From Phymorhynchus buccinoides (taxonomy: Eukaryota > Mollusca > Gastropoda > Neogastropoda > Raphitomidae), in the NCBI GenBank assembly GCA_017654935.2, contig CM065690.1, positions 27,049,208-27,113,207 of the forward strand: a DNA stretch of 64,000 nucleotides. The letters run 5' to 3'. Positions 36,099 to 47,873 of the stretch are shown one piece after another. The position numbers were made by a program, and so were the translations under genes. Within the stretch, counting starts at the first letter, position 1; the number at the start of each line of letters is the position of its first letter. The notes below the pieces were generated by a model. The model saw only the letters and a program-made list of their open reading frames with translations, was not told the DNA's origin and ran no database searches.

Positions 36099-36272
36099 CT
36101 GGAGCGTAGCCGGGGGCCATGGCCTGCATGACAGTCCGTGAGGGAGGGGGGAGGGCGGAGGGGTTGACGGTGCTGGGGTCCACAGGCGGCACGTACTCCA
36201 CCACCTTGATGCCCATCAGCGAGTCCGGGCCGAAAGACTGGGCCTCCACCGTGATCAGGTTCACCAACAAGT
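36099..36272 (-). CDS. ARID2: ARID2 exon 13 (end of helical region, Pro-rich linker)
   Basis: Encodes DLLVNLITVEAQSFGPDSLM and IKVVEYV, matching the family's [25 protein letters not shown], then a Pro/Ala linker ending AMAPGYAPG. Acceptor CGTTTCAG, donor CCAG^GTAGGG, 174 nt, phase 1 in and out. Confidence 0.94.
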
Positions 36273-36891
36273 CTGAAACGACAGTCACTGATCCTGCATT
36301 TCTTTTTCTTCTGCTGCCAATAGTGTCCACCTGCCGTAACTGGCAATTACTGACATGTTCTTCTTCGCCTCAGGCAGCCAACTTCATCAGGCTGAAGATT
36401 CTGCTGCACTTTGGGGGGTAGTAAGAAGACAAGAAATTAGAAAGCTGAGGATATAGAAGTAGCCTAATGGAAAGGAAAGGAAACATAGAATAAAACCTAG
36501 TGTGGATCTGGTTAAAAAATAAAAAATATTTTTTTTTTATTTAAATGTACTGGGGTTCAAAGAATTATGCAGCGCGGGAAAAATAAAAACAAAAAACCTA
36601 GACAGATAAGAGGGCGTGCACGACAGAGCAACTCTGGTTAGTCCGAGAACACCCAGCGGCACATGAGGGAAGAAGAAAAAAAAAGGGGTGGTGGAGGGGG
36701 GGGCCTTTTCTTTCCATCGCCGCAACAAAGTTAACTTACAACTACGAAATGTCAACAATGCAGCGCTCCCACTAAGACAAAGCAAAAGTAACCCAAATCG
36801 AGGAGAATTTAGGCATCGGTTGACATATTCCGTAACTTTTTCAGTGCCTAGCAAATGTAAAATGTCACGTAACAAGGCAGCACTTAAACCC

Positions 36892-37113
36892 TTGACTGCC
36901 AGAGAAAATTAAAGAAAAAATCATTGGGCAAATCATGACACGAAAAAGACAACTGATAGAGCCAATCTGAGAAAATGGTCTGGGGATGTTACTTACTCTC
37001 TTGATTATGTTTAGAGCAAAAGCCAGCATATCAAGGTTATTCCTCTTCATCTGATGACATAGTAAGTGAAGTCATCAGGTCAGTATGTAATACGTTGGTG
37101 GCAGTCAAGGGGT
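36892..37113. mobile_element. TTAA-type MITE variant (ARID2 intron 12)
   Basis: Ends CCCTTGACTGCCAGAG and GGTGGCAGTCAAGGGG, about 220 bp. Flanks TTAA and TTTTAA. Related in ends to the element at 50321 but with a different interior. Confidence 0.6.
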
Positions 37114-37563
37114 TTTAAACAAAATATTTTACACAATATAACCTATATTTTACAGACTGTAACTGTAAGGTGATACTTTTTCAATGATCGAGATCCTTAG
37201 TGTATTACAAAACCAGACTGTTTTAAAAAATTTTGAGGGGGGGTGGGGGAGGGAGGGGGGAGGGAGGGGGGGGGGTCTTATAATGTAAAGCACCTTACAC
37301 TAGTTACAGTGCATAAAACAGTACTCTACTTGTTTACTGAACAAGCAACCAAGTGCCTTCGTAACCTTGTTCATCCACTATTCCCAGTAAGATGGCCAAG
37401 AGTGTTTCAAAATAAAAGCTGATCCTTGCACCTTTGCCAAGCCCAAATTGGCGAGTCGGTATTAATTAAATGTTTGATATCAGGGGATCAGAATCTGTGC
37501 ACAAAATATGTCTCAAGATTTTTACAATTTTAGGGGGGCTCATTTTTAAGGAGGCTCTCTTTA

Positions 37564-37886
37564 CAGTGGAACCTCCCTTATAAGACTCCCTCCCACATAA
37601 GACCTACTTCTCTGAGACATTGCCCTTCTTTGTAAGTACAGTGGAACCTCCCTTATAAGACCTTCAAAAATCATCCAAATTGAGGTCTTATATGGGAGGG
37701 GTCTTGTAAGGGAGGTGATTTTAATACTTACAAAGGGTAATGTCTCGGAGAAGTAGGTCTTATATGGGATGGAGTCTTATAATGGGAGGTCTTATAAGGG
37801 AGGTTCCACCGTATTAAAATTACCTGGGCCCTTACAGGACCTCATTTGGAATGATTTTTGAAGGTCTTATAAGGGAGGTTCAACTG
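37564..37886. mobile_element. Compound pogo-like MITE cluster (ARID2 intron 12)
   Basis: Repeats of the CAGTGGAACCTCCC family with an internal start at about 37639 and end CAACTG at 37886. A TTAA element begins three bases further on. Confidence 0.7.
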
Positions 37887-37892
37887 TATTAA

Positions 37893-38132
37893 CCCTTTCA
37901 CCGCCAGCTATTTTTCAGCAAAAAACATTCCATTAAACATACCTGAGTAGAGAAAAAAAATCTGTCTGTAATATTCGGGATTCCTCTGTGACATATTTAA
38001 AGTAAGGCCTATCCCCACCTCCCAAAATGAAGAGAACAGGGTCTTTGGATAACAGACCCTGATTTGATGTCTTTTAGTGACATGGGTTTTAAATCATCGT
38101 GGTGCAAAAATGCGACGTTGGTGGTGAAAGGG
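37893..38132. mobile_element. piggyBac-like MITE (ARID2 intron 12)
   Basis: 240 bp, CCCTTTCACCGCCAGC / GTGGTGAAAGGG ends, TTAA both sides. It abuts the pogo-like cluster at 37564-37886. Confidence 0.8.
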
Positions 38133-38463
38133 TTAACTGTCAGAGACGCACATCTGTGCAGCAAAGTTAGCACAGCGAGTCTAGTGCAGTGCTACCAAAG
38201 ATTCTAAAAGGGTAAGATGGACTACTTAAGAGTTACGGCGAACCAGGCTGATAGAGTTATCGTTAGTGGGGACAGTACACCACACAGTGGAGGTTATCTA
38301 AAAACTCAGACTGGAATTTGAACGGAGAATTCAACTGGCCTATCGACGTGTAAATGTGTACTGTTTTTAAGGGACATAACCAGTGTTTCTGTCCTCACTA
38401 CTCATATAGGGAAAAGAGACCGGATGTTAGTCTTTTCTTTTCAGTGTCTTTGGTACTACTGAC

Positions 38464-38673
38464 CTACGGCCATCCTGACGCCGGCGATCATGTTGTTTGG
38501 GGTGTGGCCCAGCTCGGACAGCTGGTAGAGGGTCTCCAGGGTGTGCACGATCAGCTGGATGTCGGCCACAGTCAGCAGCCGCACCAGCCGCTCGTAGGAC
38601 TCCCTGTCCAGGTGCTCGCTGATCACCACCTCGTTCTTCTCCATGTTGCACAGCCGGCTCAGCATTTCCAGCC
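38464..38673 (-). CDS. ARID2: ARID2 exon 12 (helical repeat)
   Basis: Encodes GLEMLSRLCNMEKNEVVISE on through ESYERLVRLLTVADIQLIVH to the segment ending AGVRMAV. It matches the family's [20 protein letters not shown] and STLEVLYMLTEMG. It includes an LxxLL-type motif (LVRLL). Acceptor GGTTCAG, donor GTAG^GTCAGT, 210 nt, phase 1 in and out. Confidence 0.95.
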
Positions 38674-39260
38674 CTGAACCAGGGGAGAAAAACAAAGGGT
38701 GGGCACACTTTTGAGTTTAGTCCATGTTAGTTTCACTGTGTGTTGACTGCAATGTCTACGTCAGCTTTGTTGCAAGAGAGTCAGACAGAGAGAGTTGCTT
38801 GAAAACGAGTTGAGCCTTTAGTGTTTTGTGTATTAAAAATTTGTTTCAGTTTGAATTTCTACTATTTTTCTTATTGATTATAAAAATATACAGGAGTTAT
38901 CTACCTTTTTATAAGAGTTCTGAGAAATGTGTAGTCCAATTCATAAAACCACCCAGCACAGTTCACTGAAGATGCATAGCAGTCAAGGATTAAAGAGCAA
39001 AGTAATCAATAATGAAGAGTAGCAGATGTCCCAGTTACATAAAATGCAACTCGTGATAAGTAGTGTAGCCAGGTCTTTTGTGTGTAAAAAAGAAACAAGG
39101 GAAAGCACTTGACTTACTAATTCATGCTAAACTACTGCTCTACTGTCAAAATAAAATATCCAAATAAGCCAATCACACGCATGAAAAAACACACAAAAAA
39201 ACATCCGGCAAACTGTCTCTCTTTCTAGCTAACAAACTTCGCAGCTTGGAAGTTAACTCT

Positions 39261-39506
39261 TCTACCACCATGGGCAAATATATTCACCCAAAACATCACT
39301 CTACACTCCCACCAAATGCGAAAACATTCGCTGCCAAGCACCCTGCCATGTGTTTTGCCTATTTTTAGAGCTATTGTCACTGTTTCTGCGATTAAAGCAA
39401 TGCATGCACATTCAAAACAAAAAAAAGTTGCTCCCCTTGTGTCGGTTGAGAGGCTATGGGCAACCAAGAACATAAAAAAAAATACCTGGTGCTAAAAGAG
39501 TTAAAT
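39261..39506. mobile_element. TTAA-type MITE, CTCTTCTACCACCA family (ARID2 intron 11)
   Basis: TTAACTCTTCTACCACCA at the left and TGGTGCTAAAAGAGTTAA at the right form imperfect TIRs; about 246 bp. A related sequence lies reversed at about 17163-17315. It ends 38 bp downstream of exon 11's donor. Confidence 0.65.
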
Positions 39507-39543
39507 GGCGATTTTGAACGAAGGCTCTGGTCCCCATGCTCAC

Positions 39544-39640
39544 CTCTGACGACGACAAACTTGTCCTGGTCGGCCAGGGACTGCTTGACGAGGGTTATCA
39601 TCTGCTGCGTGGCCAGGGCCTCCACAGGGCGAAGCACCAT
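39544..39640 (-). CDS. ARID2: ARID2 exon 11 (helical repeat)
   Basis: Encodes MVLRPVEALATQQMITLVKQ followed by SLADQDKFVVVR, corresponding to the family's TVTKCLMSRDRFLKMRG segment. The first codon is ATG but it is internal: the acceptor (GGTCATAG) lies directly in front and the preceding exon ends in phase 0. Donor GAG^GTGAGC, 97 nt, phase 1 out. Confidence 0.92.
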
Positions 39641-40670
39641 CTATGACCACAAGCAGGGGGAAAAAATAGTAGGTCACACACTATTGCACAATCCCACAGA
39701 TGCCTATCCTAATTTTCCATTTTTTCGGGAGCAAAAAACATTAAAATTCTGAATTCACCACAATTTTCCCGGAACATGGCAAGAAAATGTACCTTACTAG
39801 TTACTGTTGCCGATGTCATCAGTCACAGTTCCCCTTCCTATGCAGATTCACAACAAAGAAGTTGACAAACTTGTAGAAAGTCGATCTTTTGCTTTCTTCC
39901 CAAGCATGATAAATGGCCCTTTGCAGAAGAAATCTGCAATTAGCAGTCAAAATTGCCTTTCTGTTCATTATTGGCTGTCATCTTTGAAGACAGGAAGTGA
40001 CATGAGGCACTCAAAGTGGCTGCATTCCACAATTTCAGCAGTTACAAATTTCACTACCTTGTGAATTTTGAATCCACTGGAACAGGCAGGAACGAAATCA
40101 TATTTTCTGAACACCTTTACCGATTTTTTAAATTTTCCGGGACAAATATGGGCGTGTTGTAACGGTACACATCACTGCAAACCTAGCTCTCAATGTTCCT
40201 CTAAAATTCCCTCCTTTCTCTAAATCATGATTTTGATTTCAACTAGAACTTATGGCAACTGTTCACATAGCCAAAAACATGGGTGCAACTACACAAAATG
40301 AAAAAACCCTGAAAGGCCGGGGTACAGGGGTAATGTCCCTCTGCAGCTGAAGCAAAACTTGATTTCAGAAGGTATTTTAGTTTCCTTTTTCCACAATTTA
40401 TACAAATGCTTATTTTAAAGTGCTTGAAAAATACAGTAGACACACAAAGATCTTGCTTCACAAATCTAAAAAAAAAAAAAGGAAATTCCTTTTCTGGTAA
40501 AATTAAAAAACAGGAAATCCTTGTATACCAGGAAAAGTTGCACCCATGCACAAATGAGAGCCGGCATTACAATTTCTATGGGTAGTATTTAAGACTGTAC
40601 CAGTGTCGATCTCTATATTGACATAGGACAACAAATCAATCCACATTGGACAAGCACGTCTCATGCTCAC
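39641..40670 (-). other. ARID2: ARID2 intron 10
   Basis: 1.0 kb of AT-rich sequence. The short TTTTCCGGGA motifs near 39727, 39770 and 40135 suggest a decayed repeat with facing ends. No exon or clear element otherwise. Confidence 0.5.
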
Positions 40671-40752
40671 CTGAGCGGCAAGATTGCCTAAGGTGTCCAA
40701 CGCAAGCTGACGAAGACTGCCATAAGAGCTGTGCACACACAGCATCAGAAAC
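40671..40752 (-). CDS. ARID2: ARID2 exon 10 (helical repeat)
   Basis: Encodes RFLMLCVHSSYGSLRQLALD and TLGNLAAQ, corresponding to the family's [27 protein letters not shown]. Acceptor ATTTCAG, donor CAG^GTGAGC, 82 nt, phase 2 in and phase 0 out. Confidence 0.95.
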
Positions 40753-41263
40753 CTGAAATATACAATGAAAAAAAACCCACCTTCATGTTTCTAATCTGAA
40801 CAGCACACATGTTACTTTACTTCAGATGAACTAAATAGCAGTCTGGTTCTGGTTTTCATTTTGAAAATGCAAAAAGATATTGCCCCCCCTCAAAAAAATT
40901 CAGCCATTTGAAGTGCTTTGATTTTCCTTAAAAAAAATTGGAGGTAAAAAACTAAAAACTCCAAATTTAAGGACTAATACACAGGGGTTAGGAAAATGTT
41001 CAGATTGTCAGTATTAATAAATTTTATAATGAGGAAAATGTATATAGCGCCCATCCTACTATCTAGGCTACAGGGCGCTTTACACATAATACTGAAAAAT
41101 GAAATAAAAACATGAAACAGAAATCCAATGACATGAGCAGCAAGTGAAGATAATAATCAACAACAGCTACTACTGCTACTACCACTGCTGCTGCTACTAC
41201 TTATAGTAGATATAATACAAGTAAGCATTGGCGCACAAATGCAGCAAGAAATGAAACTATATA

Positions 41264-41833
41264 CAGTCAAACCTCTATTTTAAGACTTCCAAAATGTCCG
41301 GAAAAATCAGTCGTAAATTGGAGGGGTCTTATAATGGAGGTTTTCACTGGCAGCCGTAGAAAGAAAAAGTTCAGCACAGTTCATACTCTCTTCTTCATGC
41401 ACACATACAATGACATATTAAAACTGGATTTGGGTCTTTCCAACTCCATAGGATTGTGCAATTGATATTGCAGTTTCACTTCGCCGACTTCTTTTAATCA
41501 CCTCCACTCTCTCCTCTAAAGTCACTGGTTTTCTTTTTCAAAGTCAGTGGTTTTCATGCCTTTCCTACACTCTCCGCCATCTTTTCTACAAGGGAAGCGA
41601 CTCCGCTTTCAGGCCCTTGACCGGAACATACGCGTGGTTGTTTCCCTTTGCTCGAAGTCTATGCAGACGACAGTAACATTCGTAAAAACCAACAAAATAG
41701 CGGTCGTACGTCGCGTTTTAGAGGAAGTCGTTTAAGAGGTCGTTTACATAGTAAAATGCATCTGTGCCAAAAACTCCGGTCTCAAATGAGAGGTGGTCAC
41801 TTAACAGAGGGTCTTAAAATGGAGGTTTGACTG
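41264..41833. mobile_element. pogo-like TIR element, CAGTCAAACC family
   Basis: TIRs CAGTCAAACCTCTATTTTAAG and the inverted AAAATGGAGGTTTGACTG, TA at both edges, 570 bp, in ARID2 intron 9. The interior has no transposase. Confidence 0.75.
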
Positions 41834-41939
41834 TATTCACAGGAACATATAGAAACATATGAACCCTTTCGATACACACACATGAGCGCGATAGAAGCAT
41901 GTACAGCTAAAACTAAGTTGTTACTTAGTCTACTTTGCA

Positions 41940-42092
41940 CAGTCAAACCTATAAGACCCTCCGTTAAAAGACCTCCTCTCATTTAAGACCGATGTTTTAA
42001 AACAGATGTTGAATTCCTTCTATTAAAACGACCTCGGTTATAAGACCGATTTCCCCTGACTTTTTGAAAGTCTTAAAATAGAGTTTTGACTG
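41940..42092. mobile_element. Short CAGTCAAACC-family MITE
   Basis: 153 bp, ends CAGTCAAACCTATAAGACC and TAGAGTTTTGACTG. It is a deletion derivative of the element about 100 bp to its left. Confidence 0.7.
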
Positions 42093-42804
42093 TACATAAA
42101 ATTACCTTGTTTACAACTTTCTACACCATTGCTCAGTAGCATAGCTAGCAACTTTTCCCCAAAAAAATCCTGGAGGGGGGTGGGTTTTGGAGGGGGGAGT
42201 AACCCAGTTTCGGTTTTTGGAAGGGGGGAGTATCCCCCCTCCCAGAGCGGGGGTCAGGGGGCTGTGCCCCCTGAAGCTGAGAAACTTTTTTCTTTTAAAG
42301 GTCAAAACTAGCCCTCAGGAGGCTCACTGAAGTCATTCTAAGTTAAAGTTTACCAGCAGCAAAAATGCAAAACAGCTGTCGATTAAGTCAAATTTTTTGT
42401 ATTCGCCTGAAAAGACGGTCTTCCATTTCTTTGTCTTCTCCTTTGCCTTTGGCATCGTGGCGAGGTTACTTCAATGGCCGCGTGAGACAGGCCTAAAGAC
42501 CGCCAAACAAAGGATTGCAGGAGGAAGTAGCCCCCGCTTCCGACATGTGCAGTACGAACTCTGCTCCGCGAACCTTCCTGAAACCCAGTTTCGGTTTTCA
42601 TAACACTCGTTTCTGAGGTCATCTAAGCTGGACATTTCGAAATCCGGGAGTTTCACATGAATTCCGGGAAGACCGGGAGAGGTGAGACCGTGAGCTTCCC
42701 GGATTTACCGGGAGGTTTGGCAGGTATGCAGTAGCTATGATTTCTCTATGATAAAATCTCTAAGATTGTATTCTCATTTTCATAAACTAAAGATGAAAAC
42801 GTAC

Positions 42805-42881
42805 CTGAAGACCAGAGGGTGGGATGCCATCAGTGGCTGGTTGAAATCTTCAAAGGACAAGTTTCTGATCAACATCGCAAG
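42805..42881 (-). CDS. ARID2: ARID2 exon 9 (helical repeat)
   Basis: Encodes LAMLIRNLSFEDFNQPLMAS then HPLVF, matching IAVILRNLSFEEGN of the family. This is a typical armadillo-like helix pair. Acceptor TTTTCCAG, donor CAG^GTACGT, 77 nt, ends in phase 2. Confidence 0.94.
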
Positions 42882-43121
42882 CTGGAAAATTGAACAAAAA
42901 AATCACATTAAACAATTTATCTTTATATATCAATTTTAAAAAAGCAATGCAAAACAAAGTTTTATTGTCGGCTTGGTCTTTTTTAGGTTTTGAGAGGTGA
43001 GGAGAGTCACACATCACACAGATTTCTGTTCTAAAATATCCTGCCCATAAATAGTGCTTCTACATGCAAATAATATCTATTCTTACATAATTGTAGACCT
43101 CAATTATACAAATACAAATCG

Positions 43122-43363
43122 ATGGCTTGGAGTCAAAACGGACTATTTTTAGATAGTCCATTGACGTATTATTGTATTTATTACAAAAACTAATAACTTG
43201 TATCAAACAAGGACTGTTGTTTTATATAAAGGGGGTTTAGCTTTTTATATTGCAGCAGTCTTTTCTTTATACAAGGTATTAGTTTTCGTAATAAGTTCAA
43301 TAATATGTCAATGGACTATCTTATGGACTATCTAAAGATAGTCCGTTTTGACTCAAAGCCATG
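43122..43363. mobile_element. Foldback MITE (ARID2 intron 8)
   Basis: Arms: GATGGCTTGGAGTCAAAACGG, ACTATTTTTAGATAGTCC at the left and the inverse (AAGATAGTCCGTTTTGACTC) at the right, also matching TTGACGTATTATTG with its inverse. About 242 bp. Confidence 0.7.
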
Positions 43364-43556
43364 GAAATAATAGTAATATCATTAAATAATAATATTGTAA
43401 TATGCTGGCAACACATTCATACGCACACACTCTCACAAACAGTGTGGCACCAATGAACAGTGCCTATTCTATCTGTCAAAACTGACAAGGATCATCTGGG
43501 TTTCCTGCTCTCCTATTTCCAACAAGTATCACTTCAACACATGTACGCGTGCTTAC

Positions 43557-43636
43557 CTGCAACACTCTTTGACCTTCAGCATCTCGAACACCCAAATCTC
43601 TTCCCAGGTGCAAAACCTCACTGCCAACCATCTCAT
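43557..43636 (-). CDS. ARID2: ARID2 exon 8 (helical region)
   Basis: Encodes EMVGSEVLHLGRDLGVRDAE and then GQRVLQ. The tail DAEGQRVLQ is a near match to the family's DIEGQRVLQ. Acceptor TGTGCAG, donor CAG^GTAAGC, 80 nt, ends in phase 0. Confidence 0.93.
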
Positions 43637-43671
43637 CTGCACAGCACATCCACAGATAATTTCAAGTGATA

Positions 43672-43830
43672 CAGTGGAACCTCCCTTATAAGACCTCCCA
43701 TTATAAGACTCCCTCCCATATAAGACCTACTTTCTGAAACATTGCCCTTCTTTGTAAGTATTAAAATTACCTCCCTTATAAGACCTCATTTTGGATGATT
43801 TGTGAAGGTCTTATAAGGGAGGTTCCTCTG
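43672..43830. mobile_element. pogo-like MITE (ARID2 intron 7)
   Basis: Complete 159-bp copy, ends CAGTGGAACCTCCC and GGGAGGTTCCTCTG, TA at both edges. It begins only 35 bp upstream of exon 8's acceptor, on the branch-point side. Confidence 0.75.
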
Positions 43831-44075
43831 TAGTACAAAGCACCACATTTCAAATCCTATTCCCCTTTTGAAACGAAATAAAGAAACAATGCAACAAAAT
43901 CTTAAGATTTGTTCCTCATATTTTGTTCTTGTATTGTTTTTTTGTTTACAAGTTGGTTGTTTGTTTTTTAATTTAAAAGAGTCAAAACCACATTAAACAA
44001 AAAAGGTTCAAAACCAAACTGAAAGAAGATGCAAACTATGGATGATGAAAGAGACAACTACTTGCAGAAACCAAC

Positions 44076-44148
44076 CTCTTTTGTAGACACCCACTCTTGT
44101 TTTGATGTTTTCCCGGATCTTTTCATCTTTGACCGTGTCATGCCAAAA
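44076..44148 (-). CDS. ARID2: ARID2 exon 7 (helical region)
   Basis: Encodes FWHDTVKDEKIRENIKTRVG and VYKR (human FWKDIVDDNEVRDLISDR). Acceptor TGTTTCAG. Donor GAG^GTTGGT was chosen over a downstream CAA^GTAGTT because only the former gives phase 1 to match exon 8. Length 73 nt. Confidence 0.88.
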
Positions 44149-45113
44149 CTGAAACAGACAAACACATTATCTATCAACTAAATTTGCTGTGAGTCTTCTA
44201 GTATTTGTGAACATCAATACTAATGTTTAACTCAATTGAGTCACACCGAAAATGGTGGAGTCAGATCACATAATTTTAGGTCATTTTCTAAAGTTCGCCC
44301 CAAATTGAAAGCACACCATACAAAAATGTGACATGCACCGAGTGATAGATAAATTAGTATATTTGCTTAAACTTCTTACTTTGAACCACATATATTTCAC
44401 AATGTCAGTAATCTGATGCAAAAATCATTGATATATACAAACTTATATACAATGTGGCGGTACCATAGCCGATGAGGTTTAACCCGAGGCGTGGTAACCG
44501 CTACACCTATCTATATTGTTAAAAACTCGGGACTTTACTGGTGTTGCACTGCCTCCGGGCATTGCAGCCAGATTGTTCCCACCATTTTTGTATTTACAAG
44601 TGTCCCATATGTGTCTATGACCGAGAGGACGTAAAACATCATTTTCAGCAATCTGATGCAATGCCCTTCATCAGGAAAGCAAACACTTTCTCACTCGACC
44701 ACCTGGCAACTTTGTTATGATCTTAATCTATTATCACAACGCCAGTCAAGTTTTGATAAACTTGGTTTGGTATAGCATAATTTAAGCTATAAACACAAAC
44801 ATTTCTTCCTTTAATGATCAAATAAAGTGAACTATGTGGTCGCAGCCTTACTGGAATTAAGCAAATTTGAAGATGATAGTAGTTCCATTCAAAGAGGTAT
44901 AAAACGAAAATAGGGAGGGACCAGAGCTGGTCTAAGGGAAGCAACTGCAAGGTCTGAAGATTCATAAGAACATAAGAACGGAGTTATTTCCCTCTTACAG
45001 CTTCGCACTGCATAGAAAATCGCCGAAATTGGTTGGAAAAACCTCTCCGACGTGACTCCAAATGATTGGAACAGTGTCGGAAACACGTCTCCAACCTGAC
45101 TCCATTAAGTTAA

Positions 45114-45606
45114 CCCTTTTGCCACCAGCCATTTTTTAGCCAAAAAAATTGGGTCAAACTTATATGGGTAAAGAAAACTTGGTGTCTACAATACTGTGAA
45201 TCCCCTATGACATGTGACAAATTAGGCCTTTCCGTATCTCCCAAAATTAACAACATAAGGTCATTGTGTAACAGATCCTCATTTCATGCCTATCCTTTTA
45301 CAGGCATGAGATTCAGAAATAATGATTTAGGCTGAAAAGGCTGAAACCCCCTGAAACTGAAGCTCTTTTTTTTAATCTAAGCTTTAAAAACAGCATTAGA
45401 AGTAGAATTGATGTTTCCTCCATTTTTATTCACTCATAAGAAATATTTATACACTCAGGGTTTTTTTTATATCTCAAAAATGACCTCCAGGGCCATCAAA
45501 AAGCCTGAAATCAGCCTAAATGCTGAAAAATCTCATGCCTGTTTTAGTGACATGGGTGTTATAAATATCAGTGTGGCGCAGAAATGCGACATCGGCGGCA
45601 AAGGAG
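45114..45606. mobile_element. piggyBac-like MITE split by a CAGGCATGAGATT element (ARID2 intron 6)
   Basis: Starts after TTAA (45110-45113) with CCCTTTTGCCACCAGCC and ends ATCGGCGGCAAAGG. It is interrupted at 45301-45541 by a 241-bp element with inverted ends CAGGCATGAGATT / AATCTCATGCCTG and the direct repeat TTTTA. Confidence 0.7.
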
Positions 45607-45751
45607 CTAAACAGTTTCAGAAACAAGTTTGGTAAATGCTTGTGTTAGACTTTAAATCATTGCTTCAATGAGTGTTGTTTTGTTCTTCGTGTTGACTACA
45701 CATCAGAGTTTTTTCAAATATAATTGACCTAGATTCAGTGTGTTAACTTAC

Positions 45752-45822
45752 CCGTAAAAAGTCTCTTTTTGATTCAGAATTCCTCCAGCTGTGGATCATC
45801 ACGTCTTCCATGGTGCCAAGAC
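45752..45822 (-). CDS. ARID2: ARID2 exon 6 (helical region)
   Basis: Encodes LGTMEDVMIHSWRNSESKRD then FLR, aligned with the family segment [20 protein letters not shown]. Acceptor TTTGCAG, donor CGG^GTAAGT, 71 nt, ends in phase 0 so that FLR joins FWHDTV of exon 7. Confidence 0.92.
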
Positions 45823-46364
45823 CTGCAAACAAGTAAAACAATGATTTCAATACTTCATAAATTCAAAAACGCTACTAGAGATATTTCCACATTCCTACAT
45901 ACTGAATGCTGATGAACTTGATCTATGCAGAAATGTACTTTTCTTTTTTCCAAAAAGAAACCATATATGATGAAAGCCGATATGTTCTCGGATTTGTTAC
46001 TTATTAGCTCTTCTCGCTCGTTTATTTTCCTGTTTCCACCTGTTACTAACATTATGTTTCTTGTTATGGTGACATCTCAGCGCATTGTGTTAGAAGTGTT
46101 CTTAAACCCTCTGAACAGAATTTGGCTCCTCAAGCAAGCAAGGAGTATTGGTAGTTTTGATTTATTCTATAGGAACCTCAAAGGCATGCTTAATAGTAAT
46201 ACATCTAACCTCAGTTACAGTCTCATCCACAAGACTTGTCATGTTGTCATGGACTATGATGGAGTTACACATATAAACTTGGGTTATTATAAACTTCAGG
46301 CAAAAAAATCCAATCACTGGATCACAAAGACACAATTTACTGATCTACTGAGGTTTATCCAGTA

Positions 46365-46504
46365 CAATGGAACCTCCCTATTAAGACTCACTCCCACTTA
46401 AGACCTACTTCTTAGAGACATTGCCCCTTTTTCGTAAGTATTAAAATTACCTCCCTTTCACAACTCCCTCCCACTTAACGCCTTATTTAGGATGATTTTT
46501 CAAG
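46365..46504. mobile_element. Truncated pogo-like MITE (ARID2 intron 5)
   Basis: Begins CAATGGAACCTCCCTATTAA and follows the family consensus to about 46504, where it gives way to a TTAACTCTTCTAG-type repeat end. Confidence 0.6.
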
Positions 46505-46793
46505 CTCTTAACTCTTCTAGTACAAAATTCATAAATAGTTCCACCTTCTGGAAGTTCTGTACTTGAAACTTTCCCTAATCTGCCACTCCCTGTGACTCTG
46601 CCTTTTCCCTTTGCTTTCTATTATCTACCGATACTATCTTTCTGACTTATTGGCCCATTCTCCTGCCAAACAGTGCCTTTTTCATAAAAAAAATACTCCA
46701 AATAATTGTTCTCCTTTGAGCTCCTCCGAAATCCAGTATGCAGCGGGGAGACCAGTGAAAACTGAAAACCGGACTCATACGTACCTTACCCAT

Positions 46794-46963
46794 TACAATG
46801 GAACCTCCCTTCAAAAATCATCCAAAATGAGGTCTTGTAAGGGAGGGTCTTAATCTTATAAGGAGGTAATTTTAATGCTTGCAAAGAAGGGCAATGTCTC
46901 AGAGAAGTAGGTCTTATACGGGAGGGAGTCTTATATTGGGAGGTCTGATAAGCAAGGTTCCAC
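46794..46963. mobile_element. pogo-like MITE in duplicated unit A
   Basis: Begins CAATGGAACCTCCC and ends AAGCAAGGTTCCACTG. It is the most diverged part between the two duplicated units. It lies 80 bp downstream of the exon 5A donor. Confidence 0.7.
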
Positions 46964-47044
46964 TGTATAGCCATATGGCCTGGGAACGCAAAAGAAGAAG
47001 AAGAAATATATCTGTAAAGACACGGAGCAAAGAGGCACAGTTAC

Positions 47045-47263
47045 CTTCCTCAAAGATGCCGACATTGGCCAGCAGGAGAGTGAGCAGGTGCAGGGACTTG
47101 TGGAGCTTGAGCACATAGCGGCCTTCGTTGGACAGCAGCAGGCACACGTTCACCGCAAAGTCCACCTCGTTGGGCAGCCCGCTGCGCAGCGCCATCTCCA
47201 GTTTGTCGTAGTCGCTGAACTGGGCAAGGTCCCCAGACAGGTTGCCAGAGTCTCGCTGATGGT
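47045..47263 (-). CDS. ARID2: ARID2 exon 5, downstream copy (5A)
   Basis: Second, identical copy of exon 5 with the same splice signals. Because the exon is 73 codons long and phase 1-1, tandem inclusion would give an intact frame with a repeated block of 73 residues (1,920-residue protein), while use of one copy gives the normal 1,847. No other known ARID2 carries this block twice, to my knowledge, so the single-copy form is expected to be the ancestral product. Confidence 0.88.
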
Positions 47264-47873
47264 CTGGAGAACCAACAAAGTAGGCAATAGTTGGTGCAAT
47301 ATGTTGCATGGCAATAGGTAATTAATACAATGGGCTACCAAACAAGAAAAAAAACAAATTAGCTTGCAGCCTTCTTAGGTGCTGATGACTTGCTTTGAAG
47401 TTGAACAGTCTTTTTGAACACTGGCAAAATTATGGTGGAATTTTAACCAAAAGACACAAATCTTATGCAGCCTCTGGATTCTATTAAATGTAAAAACACA
47501 AATGTAAGATGCACACAGCCTTTTCACTTAGTTTTCACTTTTCCGTCTCATTTCAATGGTAACTCAAATTACATGTCTGGCAAAGGACAATACTCAATAG
47601 AATGTTTTCTAGAAACAACCAACACATTTTATGACAGTGACTTAAGATTTATTTAACCTTTTTCATATCAAAGTCTTTAATATTGTGTCGTTTGAATTTC
47701 ATTTGGTTAGTTGTTCACAAACATGGGTCTTGAAAGCTTCAATAGTAAATCATACAAAAACAGACACAGTGGAAAATCTTTTCATTCCACAGCTAACCAA
47801 TAGGATCTACCATTCTGATGTTCAGTTCCTACATGTTATGATGTACAATGAGACTCATACGTACCTTACCCAT

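Noticed and set aside
45925..46401. 158-codon plus-strand open frame in ARID2 intron 5
   Set aside because: No recognisable domain, and it runs into a pogo-like MITE at its end. It could be a decayed element but nothing supports it.
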